From CAIWAH01 sp964602595 (GTDB lineage: Bacteria; Verrucomicrobiota; Verrucomicrobiia; Limisphaerales; UBA9464), in contig CAZRRO010000012.1 in assembly GCA_964602595.1 (NCBI GenBank), forward strand, positions 1-64,000: 64,000 bases of DNA, read 5' to 3'. The stretch's first letter is position 1. Each line of letters starts with the position of its first letter. Below the pieces are notes generated by a model. The model saw only the letters and a list, made by a program, of their open reading frames with translations, made no database searches and had not been told where the DNA came from. The position numbers and the translations under genes are program-made. Positions 15,120 to 24,787 of this stretch are shown one piece after another.

Positions 15120-17495
15120 TCAGTTGGCGACGACGCTGATATTGTCCACGGCCACGCGCTGATCCTGCGGCGCGAATCCGAACAGGCCCGGGGAACCGTT
15201 GGCGTGGGCCTGCTTGTGCGGCACTTCGATGCTCCAGGCGTCAGGTTCCGGATCGCCTTTCTTCCACGCCTTGCCCCGCACGATGCCGGAGCCGTCCGCG
15301 GCCACGTCGACGCGGACCTTGAGGTGATACCAGGTGTTTGGGGTCCACTTGAACGGCTTGGCGACCTTGAGCCGTTCCTGGTTGGAGTTCACCTCGATCT
15401 CCTGCGAGTTGCCCTTGAGGATGACGGCGTAGCGTTGGTTGATCAGGCCGACCTCGGACATTTTGCGCTTGTTGCCCTCGCTCAGCAGGTCCGCCTCGAT
15501 CGTGTAGTTTTTCATGTCGGGGAAGCCGAAGAAGATCTGCCCGCGCTGAAAGAGCTTGTTTTCGATCGTCTTCACGAGGGCCTGGTTGGTGCCGCCGTCA
15601 AGGTCCTTGCCGCGGACTTCGAAGCGGAACCGGGCGGAATTCCAAGGCAGCGGCGGATAGGCGAACAGCGTTTCCGGCTCGATGGTGTTGGTGGTCTTGT
15701 TGGTCAGCGCGAAACTCTGGAAGTCCTGTTTCAGGGGCAGTCCCGGCAGCACCCGGCCCTTGATGAAGCCCGCGAGCTCCTTGCCTTCGGCGCTCAACAG
15801 CGTGGCCTTGAACTGTCCGGCACTGCCAACCGGGGCCTTTTCCGCCACCAGCTGCCCGTCGGCGTTGAAGCTGCCCTTCATCGTCGCTTTCACCAGCGCG
15901 GTGGGCGGGATGAAGGTCTCCCATTTCACCGACTTGGGATCGACGTTTTCCTGGACGGTGAAGCCGTTGGCGTCCAGCACGCGGATGCGGAAAGACTGGG
16001 TTTGGCCGGGGCGGAGCAGGACTTCGTAGGGAATCGCCTGCAACTGGGCCGCGGGACCGGCCGTGGGCCACGCTTTCGGAGCGGGCGCGCTGGCCAGTCC
16101 GGGGTTCTTGCCGGACTTGCCGAAAGCGTAGAGTTTCTTGTCGGTCTGGACGTAGAGCTTGCCGTTGTAGCCGATCGGTGAGCCGAAGCAGCGGCCGGTC
16201 AGTTGCGTGCGGCTGATCTCCTCCGCGCCGTCGGGGCCGGGCTTGAGCACGATCAGGTCGCCGTTGGAGACGCTGTCCGCATCGGCCTTCGCCGCGTCGT
16301 TGGCGTCCTTCATCGTGACATACATGGCGATGTAGAGCAGGCCGTCCGCGTAAAACGGGGTGCTCTGGCGCTGTTCGATGCCGACCTTCTTCTTCCACAG
16401 CACCTTGCCGGTGTTGGCGTCCACCGCGGCGAGGTCGCCGGTGCCGGTGACCTCATAGATGGTGTCGCCCACCACGACGGGAGAGCTGGCGAGTGAACCG
16501 ATGCCGTTCCGCCATTGCTCAAAGGTCTTGGGCGGGAAGACGTGGGGAATGACCGAGTTCGTCGGCTTCACCTCGCCTGGGGACGGAATCCGAATAGCGG
16601 CCATGCGGCCGATTTCGGAGGAGTCGAGGTTCTCCGACTCGTGCAGGGCGATGAGGTTGTCCTTGTGCCGCACCAAGGCGGCGTTGATGCCACCCTTCGC
16701 GCCGGCCTTGGCGAACGGGAAGCGCCAGAGCGGTTCCCCGGTGCGGGCGTTGATCGCCAGGATGGTGCTGTCGCCGCCGGCGCTGTAGAGCACGCGTTTG
16801 CCGCCCCAGAGGTCGAGGTAGGGATTGGAAAAGGTGTTGTCCTGTGGGCGATCACCCGGGGCGCTGGACCAGACGAGTTCGCCAGTCTTCTTGTCGAACG
16901 CATAGAAGCGGTCGCCGGCGGCCCCGTGGGCACCCCAAGCGCTGGTGATGCCGCGGGTGATGACCAATTCCTGGTCCACGACCGGCGAAGCGGTGCGGGA
17001 GTTGGGGAAGGTGAGCCGGCCAAATTCCTCCATCATGGAGTGCTTCCACAGCAGCTTGCCGTCAGGGGTGAAGGCCATCAGCAAGCCCTGCGTGTGCTGC
17101 ACGTAGAGGTTGCCGGTCTCGGGATCAATGGTCGGAGACGACGTGGCGTAGCGGAGGTAAATCGTGTCCGAGAGGAAGTCGCTTTCACCGTGCTGCCAGA
17201 TCAGCTTGCCGGTATCGGCGTCGAAGCAGGCGACGTATTCGCGCAGGTCTGGGCCCTCCCCGAGATAGCCGTTCAGGTAAATTCGGCCATTGGCGATGAC
17301 CGGGGCGCTCTGGCCGGGGAAGTCGGCGGTCCACAGGGGGGCGGACGCGTCAATCTTTGCGGGCAGGCCTTTCTCGGCGGAGACCGAATCCTGGGTGGGA
17401 CCTCGCCAGCTGAGCCAGCCGGAAACGTCGGCGGAAAGGGAGAAGGCGAGGCAGACGGCCGCAGCGACGACGGGGAAAACGTGGGGACGTTTCAT
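15120..17495 (-). CDS. Secreted PQQ-type beta-propeller with C-terminal lectin-like domain
   Basis: A 791-aa exported protein. The signal peptide is VFPVVAAAVCLAFSLSADV. Residues about 30-480 are propeller repeats (CFDADTGKLIWQH, FDKKTGELVWSS, VDANTGKVLWKK). After an Ala/Pro linker, residues about 500-600 look like an Ig-like segment. Residues about 620-791 look like a concanavalin/LamG-type sandwich that ends WSIEVPHKQAHANGSPGLFGF. This suggests binding of a surface or polymer ligand. The start at 17495 is chosen because the signal peptide begins there. Upstream in-frame codons have no coding character. Confidence 0.83.
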   Translation of the reverse strand: MKRPHVFPVVAAAVCLAFSLSADVSGWLSWRGPTQDSVSAEKGLPAKIDASAPLWTADFPGQSAPVIANGRIYLNGYLGEGPDLREYVACFDADTGKLIWQHGESDFLSDTIYLRYATSSPTIDPETGNLYVQHTQGLLMAFTPDGKLLWKHSMMEEFGRLTFPNSRTASPVVDQELVITRGITSAWGAHGAAGDRFYAFDKKTGELVWSSAPGDRPQDNTFSNPYLDLWGGKRVLYSAGGDSTILAINARTGEPLWRFPFAKAGAKGGINAALVRHKDNLIALHESENLDSSEIGRMAAIRIPSPGEVKPTNSVIPHVFPPKTFEQWRNGIGSLASSPVVVGDTIYEVTGTGDLAAVDANTGKVLWKKKVGIEQRQSTPFYADGLLYIAMYVTMKDANDAAKADADSVSNGDLIVLKPGPDGAEEISRTQLTGRCFGSPIGYNGKLYVQTDKKLYAFGKSGKNPGLASAPAPKAWPTAGPAAQLQAIPYEVLLRPGQTQSFRIRVLDANGFTVQENVDPKSVKWETFIPPTALVKATMKGSFNADGQLVAEKAPVGSAGQFKATLLSAEGKELAGFIKGRVLPGLPLKQDFQSFALTNKTTNTIEPETLFAYPPLPWNSARFRFEVRGKDLDGGTNQALVKTIENKLFQRGQIFFGFPDMKNYTIEADLLSEGNKRKMSEVGLINQRYAVILKGNSQEIEVNSNQERLKVAKPFKWTPNTWYHLKVRVDVAADGSGIVRGKAWKKGDPEPDAWSIEVPHKQAHANGSPGLFGFAPQDQRVAVDNISVVAN

Positions 17496-17608
17496 GGGGA
17501 GCCAAGGATTGAACCGATGGCCGGCAACATGGCGGGCGCGTCCGGGGCTGGCAACGGATTTAATACGGGTGCGTATCAATTGCCGTCGGTCGCGGACCCG
17601 CCGCGAGA

Positions 17609-18043
17609 TCAGTTCCGCACCACGGCGTTGGGCAGGTCGTTCCGGTCGCCGGGGTGCCGGGGAAAGTGGATCGCCAGCTCGGCGCCGGCCCGGCGGATGC
17701 CGGCAATGATGGCGCCGGACGTGTTGCCCTGCTTGAGCAGGGTTTCCATTTCTCCGGCCACCGCCTGCCAGAATGCTTCGCCGCACCGCAGGTGGATGGC
17801 CTCATCACCGACGATGGCAAATCGCTGGGACTCCGGCGCAAAGAATAGCAGGACCGCATTGCGCAAGGGAGTTCGGGTCATGCCCAGCCGCTCGAACTCG
17901 CGCCGCGCATCGGCGAGCGGATCGGTGCTCGCCCTGCGGCTGACGAACACCCGAATCTCGCCCGAGGTGCCGCGTTCCGCCTCGCGAATGGCCGCTTGGA
18001 GTTCTTGGTCGTCAATTTGCCGCTGAAACGTTGTCGCATTCAT
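17609..18043 (-). CDS. TPM-domain protein, short soluble paralogue
   Basis: A 144-aa protein whose single domain matches the TPM (YgcG/DUF477) fold: an N-terminal helix, then SGEIRVFVSRRAS, ARREFERLGM, RNAVLLFFAPESQRFAIVGDEAIH and a C-terminal helix. TPM domains are associated with phosphatase-like activity or membrane-protein quality control. No signal peptide or membrane segment is present, unlike the upstream paralogue. It starts three bases after that gene stops, so it is the third gene of a lemA-TPM-TPM operon. Confidence 0.85.
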   Translation of the reverse strand: MNATTFQRQIDDQELQAAIREAERGTSGEIRVFVSRRASTDPLADARREFERLGMTRTPLRNAVLLFFAPESQRFAIVGDEAIHLRCGEAFWQAVAGEMETLLKQGNTSGAIIAGIRRAGAELAIHFPRHPGDRNDLPNAVVRN

Positions 18044-18046
18044 GTT

Positions 18047-18949
18047 TCACCAACTTCCGCTTGCTCCGCCGCCGCCTGAACTGCCGCCACCGCCGCTGAA
18101 GCCGCCGAAACTGCCCCCGCCACCGCCCCAGCCACCCCAGCTCGAATGGCGGCCGGAGTGATCGAAGGCCCAGCCGCGCGGGGACCACATCCGGCCGCGC
18201 GAAAGTATCAGCAGCCAGACCAGCAGCAATATGCCGACGCCGAACAGCGGCGCGGCGCCCAGGCCGAAGAGATACGCAAAGGGATGGCCGAGGCCGCCGA
18301 TGAAGATGCCGCGAAACCCTTGGGCCAGACCGCCCGCGACTCCGGACCGCATGCCGCTCAGGGCCCCGCCGATGAGGCCGGCCACCGCGCCCAGGGCCGC
18401 GATCCACCGCAGGCGTTCAAACGAGATCGCCGGCCGCGATTTTTGGCCGGAAGGGGCTCCGCGATACTCGCCGCGGGTGGCAGCCAGGATGGCGGTTACG
18501 CCGGCGCGAATGCCGGCCTCATAGTTGCCTTCCTTGAAACGGGGCGTGATTTCATTGGCGATGATCCGGCCGCACAGGGCGTCGGGCAGGGCGCCTTCGA
18601 GGCCATAGCCGACCTCGATCCGCAGCTTCCGGTCTTGGGTGAAGACGGCCAGCAGGACACCGTTGTCGCGGGTGCGCTGCCCGATCTTCCAGGCCTGGAA
18701 CGTCCGGTTGACGTAGTCTTCCAGCGCGGCGTTGGCGGGCAATGCGCGCTCAATCCAGACGATGACTTGGGACGAAGTGTCCCGCTCGAACGCCTCCAAT
18801 TCCGAGGTCAATTGGGCGGCGGCCGAAGCCGAGAGAACTCCGGCACGGTCGGCCAGGTGGGTCGGCGGAGCCGGCGGCGGCGTCTGCCCACTGAGCGCGC
18901 AACTCAGCAGGAGAACCAGCCAGGTCGCCCATGTGCCGGATCGACTCAT
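18047..18949 (-). CDS. YgcG-type TPM-domain membrane protein with Gly/Ser-rich tail
   Basis: A 300-aa protein. The signal peptide (WLVLLLSCALSGQTPPP) precedes a TPM domain at about 30-155 (LADRAGVLS, QVIVWIERALP, DNGVLLAVFTQDRKLRIEVGYGLEG). Two hydrophobic segments follow at about 180-260. The C-terminus is glycine/serine-rich and ends GASGSW, as in many YgcG proteins. The protein probably faces the periplasm. It overlaps the lemA stop by four bases (ATGA). LemA and YgcG proteins commonly co-occur in membrane-associated loci. Confidence 0.9.
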   Translation of the reverse strand: MSRSGTWATWLVLLLSCALSGQTPPPAPPTHLADRAGVLSASAAAQLTSELEAFERDTSSQVIVWIERALPANAALEDYVNRTFQAWKIGQRTRDNGVLLAVFTQDRKLRIEVGYGLEGALPDALCGRIIANEITPRFKEGNYEAGIRAGVTAILAATRGEYRGAPSGQKSRPAISFERLRWIAALGAVAGLIGGALSGMRSGVAGGLAQGFRGIFIGGLGHPFAYLFGLGAAPLFGVGILLLVWLLILSRGRMWSPRGWAFDHSGRHSSWGGWGGGGGSFGGFSGGGGSSGGGGASGSW

Positions 18950-19566
18950 TTCGCCGGGTTGCTGAAGTCGAAGTTCACCTTCGGGGCCTTCTCGCTGCCG
19001 GCGTCGGCGGCGAAATAAGGCTTCGGCTGAAAATTGAAGGTCCACGCGACCAGCACGGTGGGAAAGCGTTGCGACCGGGTGTTATACCGCTGCACGGCCT
19101 CGTTAAACCGCTGACGCTCGACGGTGATGCGGTTTTCGGTGCCCTCCAGCTGGACCTGCAAGTCGCGGAAGCCTTGGCTGGCCTTGAGGTCGGGATACTT
19201 CTCGGCGACGACCAGGAGGCGCGACAAGGCGGAGCCGAGCGAACCTTGCGCGGCTTGGAACTGCTTGAGCTGTTCCGCGGTATCGGGTGCCGAACCTGGG
19301 GCGAGTTTGACCTGCCCGACCGAAGCGCGGGCCTCAGTAACTTCCTTGAGCACGTTCCGTTCGAAATTCGCTGACCCGGACACCGTGCTGACGAGGTTGG
19401 GAATGAGGTCTGCCCGGCGCTGGTAAACCGTCTCGACTTGCGCCCAGGCCTTGTCCACCTCCTGCCGGGTGCCGACGAGGCCGTTGTAACTGGTGCACCC
19501 GCCCACGCCGACTGCGACCAGCAGCCCGAACAGGGCCGCGACACTGAATGCGATGACTTTTCCCAT
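18946..19566 (-). CDS. lemA: LemA-family lipoprotein
   Basis: A 206-aa LemA protein. An N-terminal hydrophobic segment ends in VGVGGCTSYN, a plausible lipobox with Cys24. The conserved start of the helical domain follows (WAQVETVYQRRADLIPNLVSTV), then long helices and YNTRSQRFPTVLVAW near the end. The function of LemA is poorly defined. It is a helical-bundle membrane protein often encoded beside TPM/YgcG proteins. It is first in the operon, reading leftward, and diverges from rarA. Confidence 0.93.
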   Translation of the reverse strand: MGKVIAFSVAALFGLLVAVGVGGCTSYNGLVGTRQEVDKAWAQVETVYQRRADLIPNLVSTVSGSANFERNVLKEVTEARASVGQVKLAPGSAPDTAEQLKQFQAAQGSLGSALSRLLVVAEKYPDLKASQGFRDLQVQLEGTENRITVERQRFNEAVQRYNTRSQRFPTVLVAWTFNFQPKPYFAADAGSEKAPKVNFDFSNPAK

Positions 19567-19682
19567 GACGGGTTGATCTCTAGTTCCCTTCGGTCGGATG
19601 TCAGGTGGAACTTCGGCCGGGAAATCCCACCGGCGTTCGCGGCTCGACGTGGACGGCGAAGCCTTGGATGTTCTCCCGCGTA

Positions 19683-21083
19683 ATGGCTCAGGCGGACCTG
19701 TTCAGCGTAGCCCGGCCCGCATCGGATTCGCCGGCGGGGCAGGCGGGTGCTGTCGTCGAGACGACCCGGTCGGCCGCCCCGCTGGCGGCCCGGATGCGTC
19801 CGCGGCATCTGTCCGAATACGCCGGACAAACGCACATCCTCGCGCCGGGGCAGTTGCTGCGCCGGGCCATCGAGGCGGACCGTATCCAGTCGCTGATCTT
19901 TTTCGGCCCGCCGGGCACGGGCAAAACGTCATTGGCCCAAATCATCGCGGCCCACACCAAGGCGAAGTTCGAGCGTCTCAGCGGGGTAGAGTCCAATGTC
20001 GCCGACATGCGCCGGGTGCTGGCCGCGGCCTCGAACCGCCTCGTGAACTCGGGCCAGCCCACGATCCTGTTCGTGGACGAGATCCACCGGTTCAACAAGT
20101 CGCAGCAGGATGTCCTCCTGCCGGACGTCGAGAGCGGGGTGGTGAAGCTCATCGGGGCGACGACCCACAATCCGTTTTTCTTCGTCAATTCGCCCCTCGT
20201 CTCGCGGTCGCAGATCTTCGAGCTGAAGCCGCTGAGCGAGGGCGAATTACTCGCGCTGCTCCGGCGGGCCTTGGCCGACGAGGAGCGTGGCCTCGGGCAC
20301 CTGCGGCTGACAGTGACCGAGGAGGCCCTGGCTCACTTGGCCCGGGTGTCCGACGGGGACGCCCGCAAGGCCTTGAATTCGTTGGAGATCGCCGCCCTCA
20401 CGACCGAGCCGTCGGCCGACGGAATCGTCCGCATCGACCTCGCGGTGGCCGAGCAATGCATCCAGAAGAAGGCCATCGTCTATGACGGCGACGGCGATGC
20501 GCACTACGACACGATCAGCGCCTTCATCAAGTCCATGCGCGGTTCCGATCCCGATGCGACGCTCTACTGGCTGGCGAAGATGATCCATGCCGGCGAGGAT
20601 CCTCGGTTCATCGCCCGGCGGATCCTGGTCCACGCGGCGGAAGACGTCGGCTTGGCCGACCCGATGGCGTTGGTTCTGGCGAATTCCGCCTGCCAAGCCG
20701 CCGAGGGCATCGGCTGGCCGGAAGCGCGCATCCCGATCGCCGAGGCGGCCATTTACATTGCGACGGCGCACAAGAGCAATTCGGTGATCACGGCGATTGA
20801 TGCCGCCTTGGCCGACGTCCGGAGCGGGCGCACTTTGGAGGTGCCCGCCCACCTCAAGGATGCCCACTATGCCGGGGCCAAGCAGCTGGGGCACGGCGAA
20901 GGCTACCAGTATGCGCACAGCTTCGCGGGACACTTTGTGCCGCAGGATTATCTGGGCGAACCCAGGCGCTATTACGAACCCAGCGATCAGGGCGTGGAGA
21001 AGAAGATCCGCGAACGGCTCGAGCGCTGGCGCTTTCTGGCCGCCGAGGCGGCCGCAAACAAAACCAAGGATGGTGTGCCATGA
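19683..21083 (+). CDS. rarA: Replication-associated recombination protein RarA (MgsA)
   Basis: A 466-aa AAA+ clamp-loader-like ATPase that acts at stalled forks. Walker A is GPPGTGKTS, Walker B is ILFVDEIHRFNKSQQD, and sensor 1 is GATTHNPFF. The C-terminal tetramerisation region is present (HAAEDVGLADPMAL, IYIATAHKSN, HFVPQDYLGE). The ATG at 19683 is chosen because the first about 45 residues resemble the usual N-terminus before MRPRHLSEY. The stop overlaps the next gene by four bases (ATGA), so it is coupled to the cyclo-ligase. Confidence 0.95.
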   Translation: MAQADLFSVARPASDSPAGQAGAVVETTRSAAPLAARMRPRHLSEYAGQTHILAPGQLLRRAIEADRIQSLIFFGPPGTGKTSLAQIIAAHTKAKFERLSGVESNVADMRRVLAAASNRLVNSGQPTILFVDEIHRFNKSQQDVLLPDVESGVVKLIGATTHNPFFFVNSPLVSRSQIFELKPLSEGELLALLRRALADEERGLGHLRLTVTEEALAHLARVSDGDARKALNSLEIAALTTEPSADGIVRIDLAVAEQCIQKKAIVYDGDGDAHYDTISAFIKSMRGSDPDATLYWLAKMIHAGEDPRFIARRILVHAAEDVGLADPMALVLANSACQAAEGIGWPEARIPIAEAAIYIATAHKSNSVITAIDAALADVRSGRTLEVPAHLKDAHYAGAKQLGHGEGYQYAHSFAGHFVPQDYLGEPRRYYEPSDQGVEKKIRERLERWRFLAAEAAANKTKDGVP

Positions 21084-21661
21084 ACAAGACCAAGGCGGAA
21101 TTGCGCCGGGAAATCCGCACCCGACTGAAGGAACTCAAGCCCGCTTCCGCCTCGACGGACGCGGCCAGCCTGGTGGCGCAGGTCACCCGGCTGGCGGAAT
21201 GGAAGGCCGCACGGTCCGTCTTCCTGTTTGTGCCGATGTCCGGTGAACCGGCCGTCGAGGTGCTCCTGGAGCTGGCCCTCGCCGCGGGAAAACGGGTGGC
21301 GGTGCCGGCCTACGTGGCCGAGACGGACTCCTACATGGCCCGGGAGGTGAAGGTTTCGACCGAGGACTTGGTGACCGGCAAATTCGGGGTCCGCGAGCCG
21401 CATCGGCGGTGCCCCGAGGTGCCCGTGGGCGCGCTGGACTTTGCCGTCGTGCCGGGCGTAGCGTTCACTCCCGACGGGAAGCGCTTGGGCCGTGGCCGGG
21501 GATTCTACGACCGAATGCTGGCTTCCTTCCGGGCGGTGTCCTGCGGCGTCGGGCTGGACGAACAGATCGTGGCCGACATGCCGGTGGAACCGCACGACGT
21601 GAAACTCAGTTACGTGGCGACGCCCACGCGGCTCTGGGATTGCCGGGCGAAGCCGACCTGA
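21080..21661 (+). CDS. 5-formyltetrahydrofolate cyclo-ligase
   Basis: A 193-aa enzyme that converts 5-formyl-THF to 5,10-methenyl-THF using ATP. The N-terminus KAELRREIRTRLK, the middle VFLFVPMSGEP, and the phosphate-binding signature RLGRGRGFYDR at about 138-148 are all typical. It is coupled to rarA by an ATGA overlap and precedes rny by seven bases, forming a rarA-fthC-rny operon. In several bacteria the cyclo-ligase gene neighbours rny or zapA. Confidence 0.94.
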   Translation: MNKTKAELRREIRTRLKELKPASASTDAASLVAQVTRLAEWKAARSVFLFVPMSGEPAVEVLLELALAAGKRVAVPAYVAETDSYMAREVKVSTEDLVTGKFGVREPHRRCPEVPVGALDFAVVPGVAFTPDGKRLGRGRGFYDRMLASFRAVSCGVGLDEQIVADMPVEPHDVKLSYVATPTRLWDCRAKPT

Positions 21662-21668
21662 AACCAAA

Positions 21669-23228
21669 ATGCAGACCGAAAGTGTCCTGTTGGCGCTGGG
21701 ATGTTTGGGTGCCGGCTTCGGCGTTACCTACGCGTTCGGACGGGTAAAGGAACGGGCCCTCAAGGCGGAATTGCTGGCCCGGGAACGGGACCAGGAGGAC
21801 CGCATGCGCCGCGAGAGCGAAGCCTTGGCGCTTTCCTTCAAGATCGCCGCCCAGGAACAACTGACCCGCGACCGCGCGGATCTGGAAAAAGCCTTCGCCT
21901 CCCAGCGGGAAACCTTGGTGGCGGACGAACGGCGCCTGCAGGAGCGCGAATCGTTGGTGACACGCCAGATCGAGCGACTCGCGGAGCAAGACCGGGAGAT
22001 TCGCCAACGGAACGAGGAATTGGATGTGGCCAAGGCCGGCCTGGAAAAAGAACGCACCGAGGTGCGGCGCCAGACGTCGGAAGTCCGGGCCCAGTTGGAG
22101 CGTATCGGCCAGCTCGACAGCACCGCTGCGCGGACCGCCTTGCTTAAGGAGATTGAACGGGAGTCCGCGAAGGACGCCGCCGACCTAAGCCGGCATATTC
22201 TGGAGGATTCCCGCCAACGGGCCGAGGTGCAGGCGCGCCGCATCTTGGCGACCGCGCTCCAGCGCTACGCTGCGAGCCATACCTTTGAGACCACCACCGC
22301 CACGGTGGCGCTCACCGGCGACGACATGAAGGGGCGCATCATTGGGCGGGAAGGCCGCAACATCCGGGCGTTCGAGGCCGCCACCGGCGTGACCGTGCTC
22401 GTGGACGACACGCCCAACGCCGTGGTGCTTTCCGGCTTTGACCCGGTTCGGCGGGAAATCGCCCGGCAGTCCATGGAACGACTCATCCTCGACGGCCGCA
22501 TCCACCCGACGCGGATCGAGGAGGTCGTGGCCGCGGTCTCCGCCGAGATGGAGGCCTTCGTCGAACGGGCCGGCGAGGAGGCGACTTCGCGAGTGGGCAT
22601 TCCTCCTGTGCATCCCGAGGTGGCGAAAATGCTCGGTCGGCTCCACTTCCGGCACAGCTATTCCCAGAACGTGCTCCAACACTCCGTCGAGGTGGCTCAC
22701 CTGTGCGGTCTAATGGCGGCGGAATTGGGCGAGAACATCCAATCGGCGAAACGTGCCGGCCTGCTGCACGACATCGGCAAGGCCATGACCCACGAAGTAG
22801 AGGGGCCGCACGCGATTGTCGGCGCCGACTTCATCAAGCGGTATGGCGAACCGCCCGACATCCTGAACGGGGTCGCGTCCCACCACGACGAGGTGCCGCA
22901 CGAGAACCTGCTGGGCATCATGGTGGCAGCCGCCGACGCGATCAGCGCCGCCCGCCCTGGCAGCCGGAGCGAGAGCATGACCACCTACCTCCAGCGGCTC
23001 GAGCGGCTGGAATTGGTCGCCCGCGAGTTTGCCGGAGTGGAAAAGGCATTTGCGTTCCAGGCCGGCCGCGAACTCCGGGTTTTTGTCCGGCCGGATGAAC
23101 TGGACGACAACCAAGCCTTCCAGTTGGCCCAAAAACTGGCCCGCAAGGTCGAGGACGAACTGGTTTATCCGGGCCAGATCCGCATTACCGTGATCCGGGA
23201 ATCGCGTTGTGTGGAATACGCCAAGTGA
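21669..23228 (+). CDS. rny: Ribonuclease Y
   Basis: A 519-aa membrane-anchored endoribonuclease that initiates mRNA decay. It has a single N-terminal membrane segment (LLALGCLGAGFGVTYAFG), a long charged coiled coil (about 25-190), a KH domain with GRIIGREGRNIRAFE (about 220-234), and an HD domain with HSVEVAHL, LLHDIGKA and the following HHD residues (about 335-430). Length and order match the family. The 5' end of the gene is 7 bases after the cyclo-ligase stop. Confidence 0.96.
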   Translation: MQTESVLLALGCLGAGFGVTYAFGRVKERALKAELLARERDQEDRMRRESEALALSFKIAAQEQLTRDRADLEKAFASQRETLVADERRLQERESLVTRQIERLAEQDREIRQRNEELDVAKAGLEKERTEVRRQTSEVRAQLERIGQLDSTAARTALLKEIERESAKDAADLSRHILEDSRQRAEVQARRILATALQRYAASHTFETTTATVALTGDDMKGRIIGREGRNIRAFEAATGVTVLVDDTPNAVVLSGFDPVRREIARQSMERLILDGRIHPTRIEEVVAAVSAEMEAFVERAGEEATSRVGIPPVHPEVAKMLGRLHFRHSYSQNVLQHSVEVAHLCGLMAAELGENIQSAKRAGLLHDIGKAMTHEVEGPHAIVGADFIKRYGEPPDILNGVASHHDEVPHENLLGIMVAAADAISAARPGSRSESMTTYLQRLERLELVAREFAGVEKAFAFQAGRELRVFVRPDELDDNQAFQLAQKLARKVEDELVYPGQIRITVIRESRCVEYAK

Positions 23229-23269
23229 ACGGGACAAACGCCAACTCGCGGCAAACTTGGGATTGGCGG

Positions 23270-23298
23270 TTGACAGCCAACGTTCACGCGAATAATCG
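23270..23298 (+). promoter_or_regulatory. Candidate sigma-70-type promoter for the BlaI/M56 pair
   Basis: TTGACA at 23270-23275 is followed after 15 bases by AATAAT (23291-23296), or after 17 by TAATCG. It lies in the only AT-rich part of the 109-base gap between rny and the repressor gene, 40 bases before the repressor start. The -35 box is perfect and the -10 box is imperfect. Confidence 0.5.
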
Positions 23299-23337
23299 TC
23301 ACCCGTTCACAGCCGTAACTACCCTACCTAAGTAACC

Positions 23338-23709
23338 ATGTCAGCACTGCCCAGAATCTCCGAAACCGAGTGGGAGATCATGCGCGTCGTCTGGGGCAAA
23401 AGCCCCATCACGGCAGCAGAGATCATCGAGGAACTCACCAAGTCCGATTCCTCCTGGCACCCGGTCACCGCCAAGACCCTGATCAACCGCCTCGTCAAGA
23501 AGGGGGCCTTGGGTTTCGACCAGGAAGGTCGGGCCTATCTCTACCGGCCGCTCGTCAGCGAGAAGGACTGCATCAGCGCGGTGAGTTCCTCGTTCATTGA
23601 ACGGGTATTTGGCGGATCCCTGTCCGGTTTGGTCGCGCATTTCGTAGAGGGCCGGAAGCTTTCGCCCAAACAGTTGCGGGATCTGCGCAAGGTAATGGAC
23701 GAGAAGTAA
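23338..23709 (+). CDS. BlaI/MecI-family transcriptional repressor
   Basis: A 123-aa winged-helix repressor: ISETEWEIMRVVW at the start, the recognition region WHPVTAKTLINRLVKKGAL, and the wing FDQEGRAYLYRPLVS. The C-terminal dimerisation helix contains the usual proteolysis region. Such repressors are cleaved when a partner M56 sensor is activated. The partner lies 28 bases downstream. No beta-lactamase is adjacent, so the regulon is probably cell-envelope related but unknown. Confidence 0.93.
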   Translation: MSALPRISETEWEIMRVVWGKSPITAAEIIEELTKSDSSWHPVTAKTLINRLVKKGALGFDQEGRAYLYRPLVSEKDCISAVSSSFIERVFGGSLSGLVAHFVEGRKLSPKQLRDLRKVMDEK

Positions 23710-23737
23710 CCGGCGCCGGGATTGGCCAGCCTGAAAT

Positions 23738-24781
23738 ATGGAAGCCCCCTTCATCGCGGAGTTCTTGGGACAGCTCGTCCGGGCCACCGGGCAGGCGTCC
23801 CTCCTTGCGTTGGTGATCTGGCTTGTGATTCATGCGCTGGGTGAGCACCTGAATCCCGAATGGCGTTGCCGGCTCTGGCTGCTGGCCATCGTCCGCCTCG
23901 CCTGGCCGGTTTCCCTGCCCAGTCCGGTCAGCCTTTTCAACTTGGTCGCGGCCCCGGCCAGTTGGGCGGGGCCCGAACATTCCTCGCGCTATCTCGCCGA
24001 CGAATTGCTGGCCCAGCTCGAACGCAGTTTGGAGCAGCCATGGGTGGCGGTGGTCTGGGCGATCGGGGCCGGTGCCTTGTTGTTCCGGGGGGTGCTCGCG
24101 GCGGGCTGGGCGTTTTGGGTGCGGGCGTCGGCCCGTCCCTTGGCTTCCTGGGAGGCATGGTGGCTCTTGCAAGAATGCAAGGGGGTGTTGGGAGTGGCTG
24201 ATCCGGTAGCGATCCTGGAGTCGGCCCGCGTCAAGAGCCCCTGCCTCCTCGGGCTTTTCCGGCCGGCGCTGGTCCTGCCCGCGGGTCTTTCCAGCGAACT
24301 TTCCGCCAATGAACTGCGGCTGATCATGCTGCATGAGCTGGCCCACCTGCGTCGTCGTGACCTTGCGCTCAATTGGGTGCTGGCGGCGGTCGAGACCATC
24401 CATTGGTTCAATCCCGTCGTCTGGTCGTTAACCCGCAAGATTCGCGACGAACGGGAGGAAGATTGCGATGCCCGTGCGTTGGCCACCCAACCGCAGTCCT
24501 GCCGCGAATATGGCGAAGTGCTCCTGAAGTTGCTTGAACGGGATTGTGACGGCGCTACCCCGACCATGGCGACGGCGATGCTGGGCGACGTCGAGGACGA
24601 AGTGGCGCCCCTCCGGCATCGGCTGAACGCCATCATGAAGTTCCGGCCTGGCAGCCGGCGCTGGGTGGTCGGGTTCTGCACTTGGCTGGCGGTTGCCTTG
24701 GTTGGACTGACCGATCCGATCCCCGCAGCTCCGCTGGATGTTGCGGCGGCACCCTCCGCGCAGGTCTCTCGAGCCGCCTGA
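23738..24781 (+). CDS. BlaR1-like M56-family membrane metallopeptidase
   Basis: A 347-aa integral membrane zinc protease. Hydrophobic segments are near residues 15-35, 45-65, 105-130 and 310-325. The zinc motif HELAH (about residues 199-203) is followed downstream by a glutamate in the REEDCDA segment, as in M56 peptidases. It lacks the C-terminal penicillin-binding sensor domain of BlaR1 and ends soon after the last membrane segment, so the signal it senses is unknown. It would cleave or trigger cleavage of the adjacent BlaI-like repressor. Confidence 0.9.
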   Translation: MEAPFIAEFLGQLVRATGQASLLALVIWLVIHALGEHLNPEWRCRLWLLAIVRLAWPVSLPSPVSLFNLVAAPASWAGPEHSSRYLADELLAQLERSLEQPWVAVVWAIGAGALLFRGVLAAGWAFWVRASARPLASWEAWWLLQECKGVLGVADPVAILESARVKSPCLLGLFRPALVLPAGLSSELSANELRLIMLHELAHLRRRDLALNWVLAAVETIHWFNPVVWSLTRKIRDEREEDCDARALATQPQSCREYGEVLLKLLERDCDGATPTMATAMLGDVEDEVAPLRHRLNAIMKFRPGSRRWVVGFCTWLAVALVGLTDPIPAAPLDVAAAPSAQVSRAA

Positions 24782-24787
24782 GGCGAA

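Noticed and set aside
23299..23337. BlaI operator (TACA-N-TGTA type dyad) before the repressor
   Set aside because: The stretch has GTAACTAC and TAAGTAAC words but they do not form a convincing dyad.
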